A stretch of DNA of 64,000 bases from Pelagerythrobacter rhizovicinus (lineage in GTDB: Bacteria > Pseudomonadota > Alphaproteobacteria > Sphingomonadales > Sphingomonadaceae), in contig NZ_SDPV01000001.1 of the NCBI RefSeq assembly GCF_004135625.1, positions 618,501 through 682,500 on the forward strand. The letters are read 5' to 3'. Below the pieces are notes generated by a model. It searched no databases, had not been told where the DNA came from, and saw only the letters and a list, made by a program, of their open reading frames with translations. Shown one piece after another: positions 16,772 through 25,449 of the stretch (positions within the stretch are counted from its first letter, which is position 1; every line of letters starts with the position of its first letter). Both the position numbers and the translations under genes were made by a program.

Positions 16772-17911
16772 ATGATTTCGGAAGCAACGGACTTCGCGGC
16801 AGACCACCGGCGCATGCTCGCCGACCTTGGGGAGCGGCAGCGCCTGCGCCGGCTGATACCCCGGCGGGGCGTGGATTTCTCGTCGAACGACTATCTCGGG
16901 CTCGCCGGATCGCCGCGGATCGCTCGTGCCATCCGCGAGGCACTCGAGCGCGGGGTGCCGACGGGATCGGGCGGATCACGGCTCCTGCGGGGTAACCACC
17001 CGGAGCATGAGCTGCTGGAAGAGGAGGCGGCACGCTTCTTCGGGAGCGAGGCCGCGCTGTTTCTTGCGAGCGGCTTTGCGGCGAATGCTGCGCTGTTCGC
17101 GACGCTGCCGCAGCGCGGCGATCTCGTGGTCCACGACGCTCTCGTCCATGCCAGCGCGCACGAGGGCATGCGCCTCGGCCGCGCCGAGTGCGTCGCGGCC
17201 GCGCATAACGACCCTGAGGCCTTCCGAAACGCGATCCGCGCCTGGCGCAGCGGCGGCGGAAGGGGCCGCGTCTGGATCGCGGTCGAGAGCCTCTACAGCA
17301 TGGACGGCGACAAGGCCCCGCTCGATGCCTTCCGCGCCCTCGCGGACGAGCACGAGGCTTTCCTGCTCGTCGACGAGGCGCATGCGACCGGCGTGTTCGG
17401 ACCCGAGGGCCGGGGGCTCGCGGCGCATCTGGAAGGGCTGGAGAACGTCATCGTCCTGCGGACCTGCGGCAAGGCGCTCGGCTGCGAGGGCGCGCTGCTG
17501 ACCGGCCCTGCCTTCATGCGCGATTTCCTCGTCAACCGCGGGCGCGGGTTCATCTTCTCGACCGCCCCGTCGCCGCTGATAGCGAGCGCCGTGCGCGAGG
17601 CGCTGCGGATTCTCGCCGGTGAGCCGGAACGCCGCCAGGCGCTCGTTGCACGGATCGACGAGGCGGAACGCCTTCTGGCGCCGCTCGGCGCCGTCTGCCG
17701 GGGTACCCAGATTCTGCCGCTCATCGTAGGTGACGACGCGCGGGCCATGTCCGCCGCCGCGGCGATACAGGCCGCCGGCTACGACGTGCGCGGCATCCGG
17801 CCGCCGACGGTGCCGGCGGGGACTGCGCGGCTGCGCATCTCGGTCACGCTCAACGCGAGCTTCGACGATATCGCCGGCCTTGCGGCCACCCTCGGGGAGG
17901 TGCTGGCATGA
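16772..17911 (+). CDS. bioF: 8-amino-7-oxononanoate synthase
   Basis: The 379-residue fold type I PLP enzyme condenses pimeloyl-ACP/CoA with alanine in the first ring-building step of biotin synthesis. Visible family features are [10 protein letters not shown] near the N-terminus, [27 protein letters not shown] and the likely PLP lysine K234 in [10 protein letters not shown]. It lies upstream of bioD, with a 4-bp overlap, and then bioA, so the three form one operon. An AGGAGG run lies about 24 bp before the ATG. bioB and bioC are not in the window. Confidence 0.95.
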   Translation: MISEATDFAADHRRMLADLGERQRLRRLIPRRGVDFSSNDYLGLAGSPRIARAIREALERGVPTGSGGSRLLRGNHPEHELLEEEAARFFGSEAALFLASGFAANAALFATLPQRGDLVVHDALVHASAHEGMRLGRAECVAAAHNDPEAFRNAIRAWRSGGGRGRVWIAVESLYSMDGDKAPLDAFRALADEHEAFLLVDEAHATGVFGPEGRGLAAHLEGLENVIVLRTCGKALGCEGALLTGPAFMRDFLVNRGRGFIFSTAPSPLIASAVREALRILAGEPERRQALVARIDEAERLLAPLGAVCRGTQILPLIVGDDARAMSAAAAIQAAGYDVRGIRPPTVPAGTARLRISVTLNASFDDIAGLAATLGEVLA

Positions 17912-18534
17912 GCCGGACCTTCGTCGTGACCGGCACCGACACCGGCGTGGGCAAGACCGTGTTCTCCGCAGCGCTCGCAGGGAGCCTCGGTGCCTTCTAC
18001 TGGAAGCCGGTCCAAGCAGGGCTGGACGAGGGCAGCGATACCGAAACGATAGCGCGCTTTTCAGGCTTGCCGGCAGACCGCATTCTGCCGGAGGCCTACC
18101 GGCTCACCACGCCGTGCTCGCCCCATCGCGCCGCCGAGATCGACGAGATCGAGATCGATCCCGCTCGTCTGCGGATGCCCGACGTCGCCGGGCCGCTTGT
18201 GGTAGAGGGCGCGGGCGGAGCAGCGGTCCCGCTCCGTGCCGATTACCTCTATCTCGACCTCTTCGCCGATTGGGGTGCCCCGGTCATCGTCGTCGCGCGC
18301 ACGGCGCTCGGCACGATCAATCACAGCCTGCTGACGATAGAAGCGCTGCGGTCGCGCGGGATCGCCATTCACGGCATTGCGTTCGTTGGCGAGCTCCATC
18401 AGGACAGCGAGGCGATCATCTGCCGGATCGGTGGCGTGAAGCGCCTCGGCCGGCTGCCGCATCTGCCCACGCTCGACAGCGCCGCGCTGCGTGCCGCCTT
18501 CAGCGCCAATTTCGATCTCGAGGACTTCCGATGA
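17908..18534 (+). CDS. bioD: Dethiobiotin synthase
   Basis: The 208-residue P-loop ATPase closes the ureido ring of dethiobiotin from 7,8-diaminopelargonate, CO2 and ATP. The phosphate-binding loop GTDTGVGKT (residues 9-17) and the [12 protein letters not shown] segment are characteristic. Its ATG overlaps the bioF stop and its TGA overlaps the bioA ATG as ATGA, so translation of all three biotin genes is coupled. Confidence 0.95.
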   Translation: MSRTFVVTGTDTGVGKTVFSAALAGSLGAFYWKPVQAGLDEGSDTETIARFSGLPADRILPEAYRLTTPCSPHRAAEIDEIEIDPARLRMPDVAGPLVVEGAGGAAVPLRADYLYLDLFADWGAPVIVVARTALGTINHSLLTIEALRSRGIAIHGIAFVGELHQDSEAIICRIGGVKRLGRLPHLPTLDSAALRAAFSANFDLEDFR

Positions 18535-19790
18535 CGCGTAGCCCCGTCTGGCATCCGTTCACCCAGCACGGACTGGGCGAACCCGTCCCGCTCGTGGCGC
18601 GCGGCGAGGGCGCGATCCTCTGGACCGAAGACGGGCAGCGGATCATCGACGGCATTTCCTCGTGGTGGGTCACCACGCACGGCCATGGCCATCCGCTGAT
18701 CGTGCAGGCGATTGCGGAGCAGGCGGGGAAGCTCGATCAGGTCATCTTCGCGGGGTGGACTCACGAGCCGGCCGAGACTCTGGCCCGCGGCCTCGTCGAC
18801 CTCATGCCTGACCCGCTGGCGCACGTGTTCTTCTCGGACAGCGGCTCGACGAGCGTCGAAGTCGCGCTCAAGATGGCGCTCGGCTACTGGCTCCACCGGG
18901 GCGAGCCGCGCCACCGGATCGTGGTGATGGAGCACAGCTACCACGGCGACACGATCGGGGCGATGTCGATCGGCGCGCGCGGCGTGTTCAACCGCGCCTA
19001 TGCCCCGCTGCTGTTCGATGTGACCGAGATCCCGTTCCCGCACGAGGGCGCCGAGCAGGCGACCCTCGACCGGCTCGAGGCGATCTGCCGCGAGGAAGCG
19101 CCCGCGGCGCTGATCGTGGAGCCGCTGATCCTGGGCGCCGGCGGCATGCTGATCTATTCCCCGCAGGTTCTGGCCGAAATGCGTGCGATCTGTGCCCGCC
19201 ACGGCGTGCTCTTCATCGCGGACGAAGTCATGACCGGCTGGGGCCGGACCGGCACCCTGCTGGCGTGCGAGCAAGCCGATGTCGTGCCGGACATATTGTG
19301 CCTGTCGAAGGGCCTCACAGGAGGCACCATCCCGCTCGCGGTAACGATGGCGACTCCGGCGATCTTCGACGCGCATTACTCCACCGACCGGTCGCGCGCG
19401 CTCTATCACTCTTCGAGCTACACCGCGAACCCGATCGCCTGCGCGGCGGCCAACGCCAATCTCGCGATCTGGCGGGAGGAGCCGGTGCTCGACCGGATAG
19501 CCGATCTCGCGGCCCGGCAGGCTCACCACCTGGACGCGACGGCGTCGCTCCCTGGCGTTGCGCGGGCACGGCGGATCGGCACGATCACCGCCCTCGATGT
19601 CGAGGTGCGGGACACCGGCTATCTCTCGGCAGTCGGACCGCAGATGCTCGCCCACTTCAGGAAGGAAGGCCTCCTGCTGAGGCCGCTGGGCAATACCGTG
19701 TACGTCATGCCGCCGTACTGCATCGAGGAAGCGGATCTGGCCGCGCTCTACGCGGGAATTCGGAAGGCATTGCGGGATTTGGCAATCTAA
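18531..19790 (+). CDS. bioA: Adenosylmethionine-8-amino-7-oxononanoate aminotransferase
   Basis: The 419-residue class III aminotransferase converts the bioF product to 7,8-diaminopelargonate, normally with S-adenosylmethionine as amino donor. The family pattern is clear: WHPFTQH at the N-terminus, [13 protein letters not shown]-like loop, and the PLP lysine K260 in LSKGLTGG. The end [17 protein letters not shown] is also typical. It completes the bioF-bioD-bioA order, biochemically steps 1, 3 and 2. Confidence 0.95.
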   Translation: MTRSPVWHPFTQHGLGEPVPLVARGEGAILWTEDGQRIIDGISSWWVTTHGHGHPLIVQAIAEQAGKLDQVIFAGWTHEPAETLARGLVDLMPDPLAHVFFSDSGSTSVEVALKMALGYWLHRGEPRHRIVVMEHSYHGDTIGAMSIGARGVFNRAYAPLLFDVTEIPFPHEGAEQATLDRLEAICREEAPAALIVEPLILGAGGMLIYSPQVLAEMRAICARHGVLFIADEVMTGWGRTGTLLACEQADVVPDILCLSKGLTGGTIPLAVTMATPAIFDAHYSTDRSRALYHSSSYTANPIACAAANANLAIWREEPVLDRIADLAARQAHHLDATASLPGVARARRIGTITALDVEVRDTGYLSAVGPQMLAHFRKEGLLLRPLGNTVYVMPPYCIEEADLAALYAGIRKALRDLAI

Positions 19791-19803
19791 ACGGCACGGG
19801 CCG

Positions 19804-19947
19804 ATGGCAGAGCCAGCAACAGGCGCCGTCATGCCGCCCGAGGCCGAGAAGGTGCTGGAACTTGCCATCCGGCGCCTCCGCGGTTCGCTCGTCGGTGTCT
19901 ACCTGCACGGCTCCGCTGTTGTCGGGTGGGCGATCTGCTGGAGGGAA
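19804..19947 (+). pseudogene. N-terminal fragment of an ANT(3'')-type (AadA-like) nucleotidyltransferase
   Basis: About 40 residues after the ATG at 19804 or 19831 read like the start of an aminoglycoside nucleotidyltransferase: a helix, then LVGVYLHGSAVVG. In the family this leads into the catalytic GLRPDSDIDLL region. Here the similarity stops after GSAVVG at about 19926. The frame then runs antisense into the ABC-F gene with no S-D-x-D motif. It looks like a gene whose 3' part was deleted, not a working enzyme. Confidence 0.6.
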
Positions 19948-21807
19948 TCAGCCCTCGACCATTTCCGCCAGTTCCAGCCAGCGTTCCTCGGCAGCGTCTT
20001 TCTCGGCGCGTGCGTTTTCGAGGCCCTTGCTGATGTTGGCGAACTTCTGCGGATCGCGCGTGTAGAGCTCCGGGTCGGCGAGGATTTCCTCGCCGCGGAC
20101 GATGGCCGCTTCGAGTTCCTCGATCCGCGCCGGCAGAAGTTCGTAGTCGCGCTGGTCCTTGTAGGAGAGTTTAGGCTTGCCCACCCCGCTGCGACTAGCC
20201 GGCTGCGCCGCCAAGTCTCGCTCCCCTCCCGCAAGCGGTAGGGGGCTTTTCGCGCGACCCGCCGCCCTCCCGCTTGCGGGAGGGGTTGGGGGTGGGCCCT
20301 TGCGTTCCTTCCGCTTCGCCTCCCAGTCCTCGTAGCCGCCGGCAACGATGTCGACGAAGCCGCTTCCGTCGAGGCCCAGAGTCAGCGTCACCGTGCGGTC
20401 GAGGAAATCGCGGTCGTGGCTGACGATCAGCACGGTGCCGTCGTAGTCGGCGATCACTTCCTGCAGCAGGTCGAGCGTTTCGAGATCGAGGTCGTTGGTC
20501 GGCTCGTCGAGCACGAGCAGGTTCGACTTGCGGGCGAACTCGCGCGCCAGCAGCAGCCGGCTGCGCTCGCCGCCCGACATGATCCCGACCTTGGTGTCGA
20601 CGACCTTGGGATCGAACAGGAACTCCTTGAGATAGCCTTGCACGTGCTTCCGCACGCCGCGCACCTCGATCCAGTCGCCGCCCTCGGCGAGCACCTGACG
20701 CACCGTCTTGTCGCCTTCCAGCAGGCTGCGCTGCTGGTCGATCATCACCCCGGTGAGCTTCTTGGATATCTCTACCGTGCCTTCGTCGGGCGCGATCTCG
20801 CCGGTCAGCAGCTTGAGCAGCGTGGTCTTGCCCGCGCCGTTGGCGCCGACCACGCCGATCCGGTCGCCGCGCTGGATGCGCAGGGTGAAGTCGCGGATGA
20901 TCCTGCGATCGCCGTAGCTCTTCGAAACATGCTCGGCGACGATCACCGACTTGGACTTGAACTCCTCCTCGGTCGCGAGGCCGAGCTTCGCCGTGCCCTT
21001 GGGCGCGATCATCGCCGCGCGTTGGGCCCGCATCTGCCACAGTTTCTCGAGCCGCCCCTGATTGCGCTTGCGCCGCGCAGTGACGCCGCGTTCGAGCCAG
21101 TGCGCCTCGATCTTCAGCTTGGCATCGAGCTTCTCCGCCGCGCGCGCTTCCTCGGCATAGACCTGCTCTTCCCATGCCTCGTAGCCGCCGAAGCCGACTT
21201 CCTTGCGGCGCAGCGTCCCGCGGTCGAGCCAGATCGTCGCGCGAGTCAGGCGCTTGAGGAAAGTGCGGTCGTGACTGATGACCACGAACGCGCCCTTGTA
21301 ACGGTCGAGCCAGCCTTCGAGCCAGTCGATCGCCGCGAGATCGAGGTGGTTGGTGGGCTCGTCCATCAGCAGCAGGTCGGGCTCCTGCGCCAGCGCCTTG
21401 GCGATCGCCGCGCGGCGCCGCTCCCCGCCGCTCGCGCCTTTCGCCCTGGTGCTCATGTCGATGCCGAGCTGGCCCGCGATCGCCTCCACCTCGTGTTCGG
21501 CAGGCGCGTGCTCGCCGCGCAGCGCGAAGTCCATCAGCGTGTCGCAGCCGGTGAAGTCGGGATCCTGTTCGAGCAGCACGACGCGCGTCCCGGGCTTGAT
21601 CTTGCGGATGCCGCGATCGGCCTCGATCTGGTCGTCGATCAGGCGGAACAGCGTGGTCTTGCCCGCGCCGTTGCGGCCGATGAGCGCCAGCCGGTCGCGC
21701 GGGCCGATATGCAGGTCGATATCGGCCTGCTCGGGCCCGCCGAACAGCCAGCGGCCGCCCTGCTGCAGCCCGAGGCCTTCCCAGGAGAGGATCGGTGGTT
21801 GTGCCAT
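19948..21807 (-). CDS. uup: ABC-F ATPase, Uup-like, with repeat-derived linker
   Basis: The 619-residue protein has two ABC domains without membrane segments: Walker A GRNGAGKTT with DEPTNHLD in the first, and GANGAGKTT, MSGGERSR and DEPTNDLD in the second. A C-terminal helical hairpin from about residue 550 follows. This is the Uup/ABC-F plan, whose members act on ribosomes or DNA intermediates. The linker between the second ABC domain and the hairpin (about residues 504-543) is encoded by a dispersed palindromic repeat (20179-20298) that keeps the frame open. Residues there are Pro, Gly and Ser rich and should be unstructured. Confidence 0.92.
   Translation of the reverse strand: MAQPPILSWEGLGLQQGGRWLFGGPEQADIDLHIGPRDRLALIGRNGAGKTTLFRLIDDQIEADRGIRKIKPGTRVVLLEQDPDFTGCDTLMDFALRGEHAPAEHEVEAIAGQLGIDMSTRAKGASGGERRRAAIAKALAQEPDLLLMDEPTNHLDLAAIDWLEGWLDRYKGAFVVISHDRTFLKRLTRATIWLDRGTLRRKEVGFGGYEAWEEQVYAEEARAAEKLDAKLKIEAHWLERGVTARRKRNQGRLEKLWQMRAQRAAMIAPKGTAKLGLATEEEFKSKSVIVAEHVSKSYGDRRIIRDFTLRIQRGDRIGVVGANGAGKTTLLKLLTGEIAPDEGTVEISKKLTGVMIDQQRSLLEGDKTVRQVLAEGGDWIEVRGVRKHVQGYLKEFLFDPKVVDTKVGIMSGGERSRLLLAREFARKSNLLVLDEPTNDLDLETLDLLQEVIADYDGTVLIVSHDRDFLDRTVTLTLGLDGSGFVDIVAGGYEDWEAKRKERKGPPPTPPASGRAAGRAKSPLPLAGGERDLAAQPASRSGVGKPKLSYKDQRDYELLPARIEELEAAIVRGEEILADPELYTRDPQKFANISKGLENARAEKDAAEERWLELAEMVEG
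20179..20298 (+). repeat. Dispersed palindromic repeat, family A, copy 2, inside the ABC-F coding sequence
   Basis: Begins GCCCACCCCGCTGCGACTAGC-like and ends GCGGGAGGGGTTGGGGGTGGG, matching copy 1 at 7671-7753. It contains an extra internal CCCTCCCGC unit. It lies fully inside the ABC-F gene, antisense to it, and is translated as a linker of about 40 residues. Confidence 0.85.
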
Positions 21808-21856
21808 GAGGCGCGCGAGGTAGGCGAGGGCGCGCCTTGCCGCAAGCGGCGAAGGG

Positions 21857-23437
21857 CTACTGTCCCTGCGCCGCCCGCTGCTCCTCCACCATCCGGGCCA
21901 CGCTTTCGAGCAGGGCGGGCGCGTCGTAGACGATCCCGTCCTTGACGGTCCAACGTACGCCGCCGACGGTCTCGATCTGGTTCGTCTCGCGGTTCAGGCG
22001 CTTGTGGCCGGTGCCGTAGAGGACCTTGAGGTTGTCGAGCGGGTTTTCGGGCACGATCACCAGATCGGCGAGCTTGCCGGCGCGGATGCTGCCGATGGGC
22101 GGCTCGACGCCCTTCGGCTCGTAGATCTCGCGCGCGCCGTTGATCGTCGCGGCCTGGATTACCTCCAGCGGGCTGAGCCCGGCCTCCCGCAGCATTTCCA
22201 GCTCGGCGATATAGGCGAAGCCCCAGGTCTGGTAGATATAGCCGGGGTCCGAGCCTGCGCTGACGCGGCCCCCTTGGTTCTTGAACTCGTTGGTCAGCCG
22301 CATCCAGGGGCGGTAGAAATGGCGCCAGGCCACTTCGTCCTCGGTCGTCCAGTCGTGATAGTAGCTGCCGTGGTTGGTCAGGCTCGGCTCGTAGAAGTTC
22401 ATCAGCGAGGGCAGGGTGTATTTGTCGTGCCACTCGAGCGTGCGGGCGCGCATCACGTCGCGGCTGGCGACGTAGATGTTGAAGGTCGGACTGAGAGTCA
22501 CGCCGCTTTCGACCAGGAAGTCGACGTATTCGTCCCACTTCTCGCTGCCCGGCGCGACGATCTGGTCCGCGAGGCTGGCGACTTCGCCGAAGCGGTCCTG
22601 CTCGTCGAGATAGTTGTAGCCGGCCGGGTACTGCGGCACGGTGCCGTCCTTCAGCAGGCTTTCGAAATGGCCGTAGAAGTGCGTCACGCCGTCGAGCCCG
22701 AGCCCGACCGCCTTGCGCGCGTTGACCTGCGCCACGCCGACTTGCGCGAGGTGCGCGACGGTGCCGAGGCCCAGCCTGTCCGCCTCGTCCAGCGCAGCGC
22801 CCAGCACTTCGGGCGTTTCGGAATTGAAGAACTTCACCCCATGGAACCCCGCCTGCTTGATCCAGCGGACCCAGGCGCGCGCTTCCTCGGGCGTGTCGGG
22901 CGTGCCGCCGTCCCACTTGTCGCCGAACGCGGCGTAGGGGATCAGGCGCGGGGCGACGATCGTGTTCGCTTCGCTGCGCGCCGCGTCGCTGATGTCGGGC
23001 TGGTCCGGGCCGAAGTAGAACGAGACGCCGCGCACCGTCGTCACCCCGTGCGCCAGCCACAGCTTGTAGCCGTAGGACGGCTGCGGCGCCTTCGCCGGGT
23101 CGCCATTGTGGCCATGCACGTCGACGAAGCCGGGCAGGACGTACATGCCGCTGGCGTCGATCGTCCGGCTGGCGCCGTCGAGCACCTCCTGCGGCGCGCC
23201 GGTCAGGTGGACGCCGGCGATGCGGTCGCCTTCGACCACGATGTCCACCGGCCCCATCGGCGGGGCGCCTGTGCCGTCGATCATCGTCGCGCCGCGGACC
23301 ACCAGCGTGGTGTAGGGACCTTCGCCTTCGCTCGCAGCGCGGTCGGGAACCGGCTCCATGCCGGGCTGGGCGGCGAGCGCGGTGCTGCAGGCGAGCGTGC
23401 AGGCGGCAAGTAGGGCGCGCAAATTCAAGGTAGGCAA
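21857..23437 (-). CDS. Exported amidohydrolase-family protein
   Basis: The 526-residue protein has a signal peptide (LRALLAACTLACSTALAAQ), then the amidohydrolase fold with metal ligands in VDVHGHNGD, VAHLAQ and VTHFYGH and the catalytic Asp in SAGSDPGY. Such periplasmic enzymes act as prolidases, dipeptidases or imidazolonepropionase-like hydrolases; the substrate is unknown. No ATG fits. A TTG at 23437 is chosen because GGAGGGG lies six bases upstream and the signal peptide then follows directly. The frame opens further to a TTG at 23494. Confidence 0.88.
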   Translation of the reverse strand: MPTLNLRALLAACTLACSTALAAQPGMEPVPDRAASEGEGPYTTLVVRGATMIDGTGAPPMGPVDIVVEGDRIAGVHLTGAPQEVLDGASRTIDASGMYVLPGFVDVHGHNGDPAKAPQPSYGYKLWLAHGVTTVRGVSFYFGPDQPDISDAARSEANTIVAPRLIPYAAFGDKWDGGTPDTPEEARAWVRWIKQAGFHGVKFFNSETPEVLGAALDEADRLGLGTVAHLAQVGVAQVNARKAVGLGLDGVTHFYGHFESLLKDGTVPQYPAGYNYLDEQDRFGEVASLADQIVAPGSEKWDEYVDFLVESGVTLSPTFNIYVASRDVMRARTLEWHDKYTLPSLMNFYEPSLTNHGSYYHDWTTEDEVAWRHFYRPWMRLTNEFKNQGGRVSAGSDPGYIYQTWGFAYIAELEMLREAGLSPLEVIQAATINGAREIYEPKGVEPPIGSIRAGKLADLVIVPENPLDNLKVLYGTGHKRLNRETNQIETVGGVRWTVKDGIVYDAPALLESVARMVEEQRAAQGQ

Positions 23438-23560
23438 GGGACCCCTCCGTCTGGTTTCTGCCGACCCTATCGCCGCGATCCGTCGCAGGAACAACCCGGT
23501 TCATCCGCGCGTAACCGATCAATCCCCATCACGTGCCGGATATAATACAGGAGTGCCGCC

Positions 23561-24280
23561 ATGATCCGATATGCCATTCCCCTGCTCGCCACCGCCACGC
23601 TCGCGGCGCCTTCGCAGGCTGCCGAGATCCAGATCCAGGCCCAAGGCCCGGTGGTGGAGATCGACGCCAGCGAGACCGTCGATGCTGCGCCCGATATCGT
23701 CGACGTCAGCGCCGGGGTCACGACCGACGCGCCGACCGCGGTCGAGGCCATGCGTCTCAACGCGGAGCGGATGGACGCGGTGATCGAGCGGATCAAGGCG
23801 CTCGGAATCGATGCCGATGACATCCAGACGACGGGCATCAATCTCGGCGCGCAGTACGATTACGACCAGGCCACCCGCAGGCAGGTGTTCCGCGGCTATC
23901 AGGCGTCGAACCGCGTCGCGGTGACGCTGCGCGAGATACCGCGCGCGGGCGAAGTGCTCGATGCGCTGGTCAGGGCGGGCGCGACGGACATCGGCGGTCC
24001 GACGTTCTCGCTCGATGATGACAACGCCGCGCGTGCGCAGGCCCGCAGGGCGGCGTTCGACAAGGCACGCGAGCAGGCGCTCGAATACGCGCGCTGGTCG
24101 GGCTATTCGGATGTGCGCCTGCTCGAGGTGAACGAAACCGTCGTTCCGGGGCGGCCGATGGCCTATGCCGAATCCGGCGCCCGGCTGCAGGCGGCCGACG
24201 CCAAGGCCCCGACGCCGATCGAGCCGGGCCTGGTCGGGACGATGGTGACGCTGACCGTCAAGTTCGAGATGACCCGCTAG
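23561..24280 (+). CDS. SIMPL domain (DUF541) periplasmic protein
   Basis: The 239-residue protein has an N-terminal signal peptide ending near ALAAPSQAAE and the DUF541 pattern, with ATAVEAM-like helix, IKALGIDADDIQTTGINL and RGYQASNRVAVTLRE. SIMPL proteins are periplasmic or surface proteins linked to oxidative stress and signalling, with no known reaction. A CAGGAG site precedes the ATG. It lies just upstream of the PepSY-like gene and the two-component system. Confidence 0.88.
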   Translation: MIRYAIPLLATATLAAPSQAAEIQIQAQGPVVEIDASETVDAAPDIVDVSAGVTTDAPTAVEAMRLNAERMDAVIERIKALGIDADDIQTTGINLGAQYDYDQATRRQVFRGYQASNRVAVTLREIPRAGEVLDALVRAGATDIGGPTFSLDDDNAARAQARRAAFDKAREQALEYARWSGYSDVRLLEVNETVVPGRPMAYAESGARLQAADAKAPTPIEPGLVGTMVTLTVKFEMTR

Positions 24281-24364
24281 AACACACTGGTTTCCTTGCT
24301 GAACGCTACGCGCGGGTCGCATTCAGAACTTGTTCAATCCGCGCAGCCTAGGCAGGTAGGCACT

Positions 24365-24670
24365 ATGCGAAAGCTTATTGCCTCCTGCCTCGCTGCCACG
24401 CTGACGGTTTCCGGCCTTGCGGCCGCGCCGGCGCTTGCCCAGTCGCGCGACGACCAGGGGGAGGCGCGCAAGGAAATGCGGGCCGGCAACGTCCTGCCGC
24501 TGCGCGAGATCGAACGGCGCGTGCTGCCGCAGATGAGGGGCTCGGAATATCTCGGGCCGGCCTACGATTCGACGGCCATGGTCTATCGTCTCAAGTTCAT
24601 CCGCGACGGCCGCGTGACGTTTATCGACGTCGATGCGCGTACCGGGCGCGTCGTGCGTCGCAGCCGCTGA
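24365..24670 (+). CDS. PepSY-like exported small protein
   Basis: The 101-residue protein has a signal peptide ending AAPALAQ and one PepSY-like module ending VYRLKFIRDGRVTFIDVDA. PepSY domains are periplasmic, inhibit peptidases or sense signals, and often lie beside sensor kinases. This one lies about 100 bp before an OmpR-type regulator and a PhoQ-like kinase, suggesting an input or modulating role. The ATG at 24365 has an AGGTAGG site; the frame opens upstream at 24296 without a signal sequence. Confidence 0.82.
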   Translation: MRKLIASCLAATLTVSGLAAAPALAQSRDDQGEARKEMRAGNVLPLREIERRVLPQMRGSEYLGPAYDSTAMVYRLKFIRDGRVTFIDVDARTGRVVRRSR

Positions 24671-24709
24671 TGCTGTTCGCGCGGTGGAGGAGGGAAACCC
24701 GCTCGCTTG

Positions 24710-24738
24710 TTGACGCGTTCACCCCGAAAGCCCACTTA
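24710..24738 (+). promoter_or_regulatory. Possible sigma-70-type promoter of the two-component genes
   Basis: TTGACG at 24710-24715 is followed after 17 bp by CACTTA at 24733-24738, about 35 bp before the response regulator start. The -35 is good and the -10 is weak. Confidence 0.35.
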
Positions 24739-24771
24739 GCGACAGCCTGATCCAGGGGGAACGAACCAGCA

Positions 24772-25449
24772 ATGCGCATCCTGATCGTCGAGGACGAACC
24801 CACGCTCGGCCAGCAGCTCAAGTCCACGCTCGAACAGAACGGATATGCGGTCGATCTCTCGACCGACGGCGAGGACGGCCACTTTCTCGGCTCGACCGAG
24901 GATTATGACGCGGTCATCCTCGACCTCGGCCTGCCGGAAATCGACGGGCTTACGGTTCTGGGCATGTGGCGCAAGGAAGGGCGCGGCTTCCCTGTCCTGG
25001 TCCTGACTGCGCGCGACAGCTGGTCGGACAAGGTGGCGGGCCTCGATGCCGGTGCCGACGACTATCTCGCCAAGCCGTTCCAGACCGAGGAACTGATTGC
25101 CCGGCTGCGCGCATTGATCCGCCGCGCTTCGGGCAACACCTCGAGCGAGCTGACCGCCGGCGACGTGCGGCTCGACACCCGCTCGGGCCGGGTCACGCTC
25201 GGCGGGGAGCCGGTCAAGCTGACCGCGCAGGAATACAAGCTGTTGAGCTACCTCATGCACCACAAGGGCAAGGTGGTCAGCCGCACCGAACTGATCGAGC
25301 ACATCTACGATCAGGATTTCGACCGCGATTCGAACACGATCGAGGTCTTCGTCACCCGCATCCGCAAGAAGCTGGGTGCGGAAGTCATCACGACGATCCG
25401 TGGCCTCGGATACAGCCTCGACGACCCCCAAGACGCCCCGCGCGCCTGA
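24772..25449 (+). CDS. OmpR/PhoP-family response regulator
   Basis: The 225-residue protein has a receiver domain with acidic pocket E7/D8, phosphoacceptor D51 in VILDLGLP and the conserved Lys in AKPF. A winged-helix DNA-binding domain with LTAQEYKLLSYLMHH and VFVTRIRKKLG follows. It should activate or repress genes after phosphorylation by the kinase encoded next, with which its 3' end overlaps. The likely regulon includes the neighbouring PepSY gene, an inference from linkage. Confidence 0.94.
   Translation: MRILIVEDEPTLGQQLKSTLEQNGYAVDLSTDGEDGHFLGSTEDYDAVILDLGLPEIDGLTVLGMWRKEGRGFPVLVLTARDSWSDKVAGLDAGADDYLAKPFQTEELIARLRALIRRASGNTSSELTAGDVRLDTRSGRVTLGGEPVKLTAQEYKLLSYLMHHKGKVVSRTELIEHIYDQDFDRDSNTIEVFVTRIRKKLGAEVITTIRGLGYSLDDPQDAPRA

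Noticed and set aside
19804-20241. A full-length 145-codon gene starting with the nucleotidyltransferase-like segment
   Set aside because: After about 41 codons the frame is antisense to the ABC-F gene and has no S-D-x-D catalytic motif, so it is listed as a fragment only.
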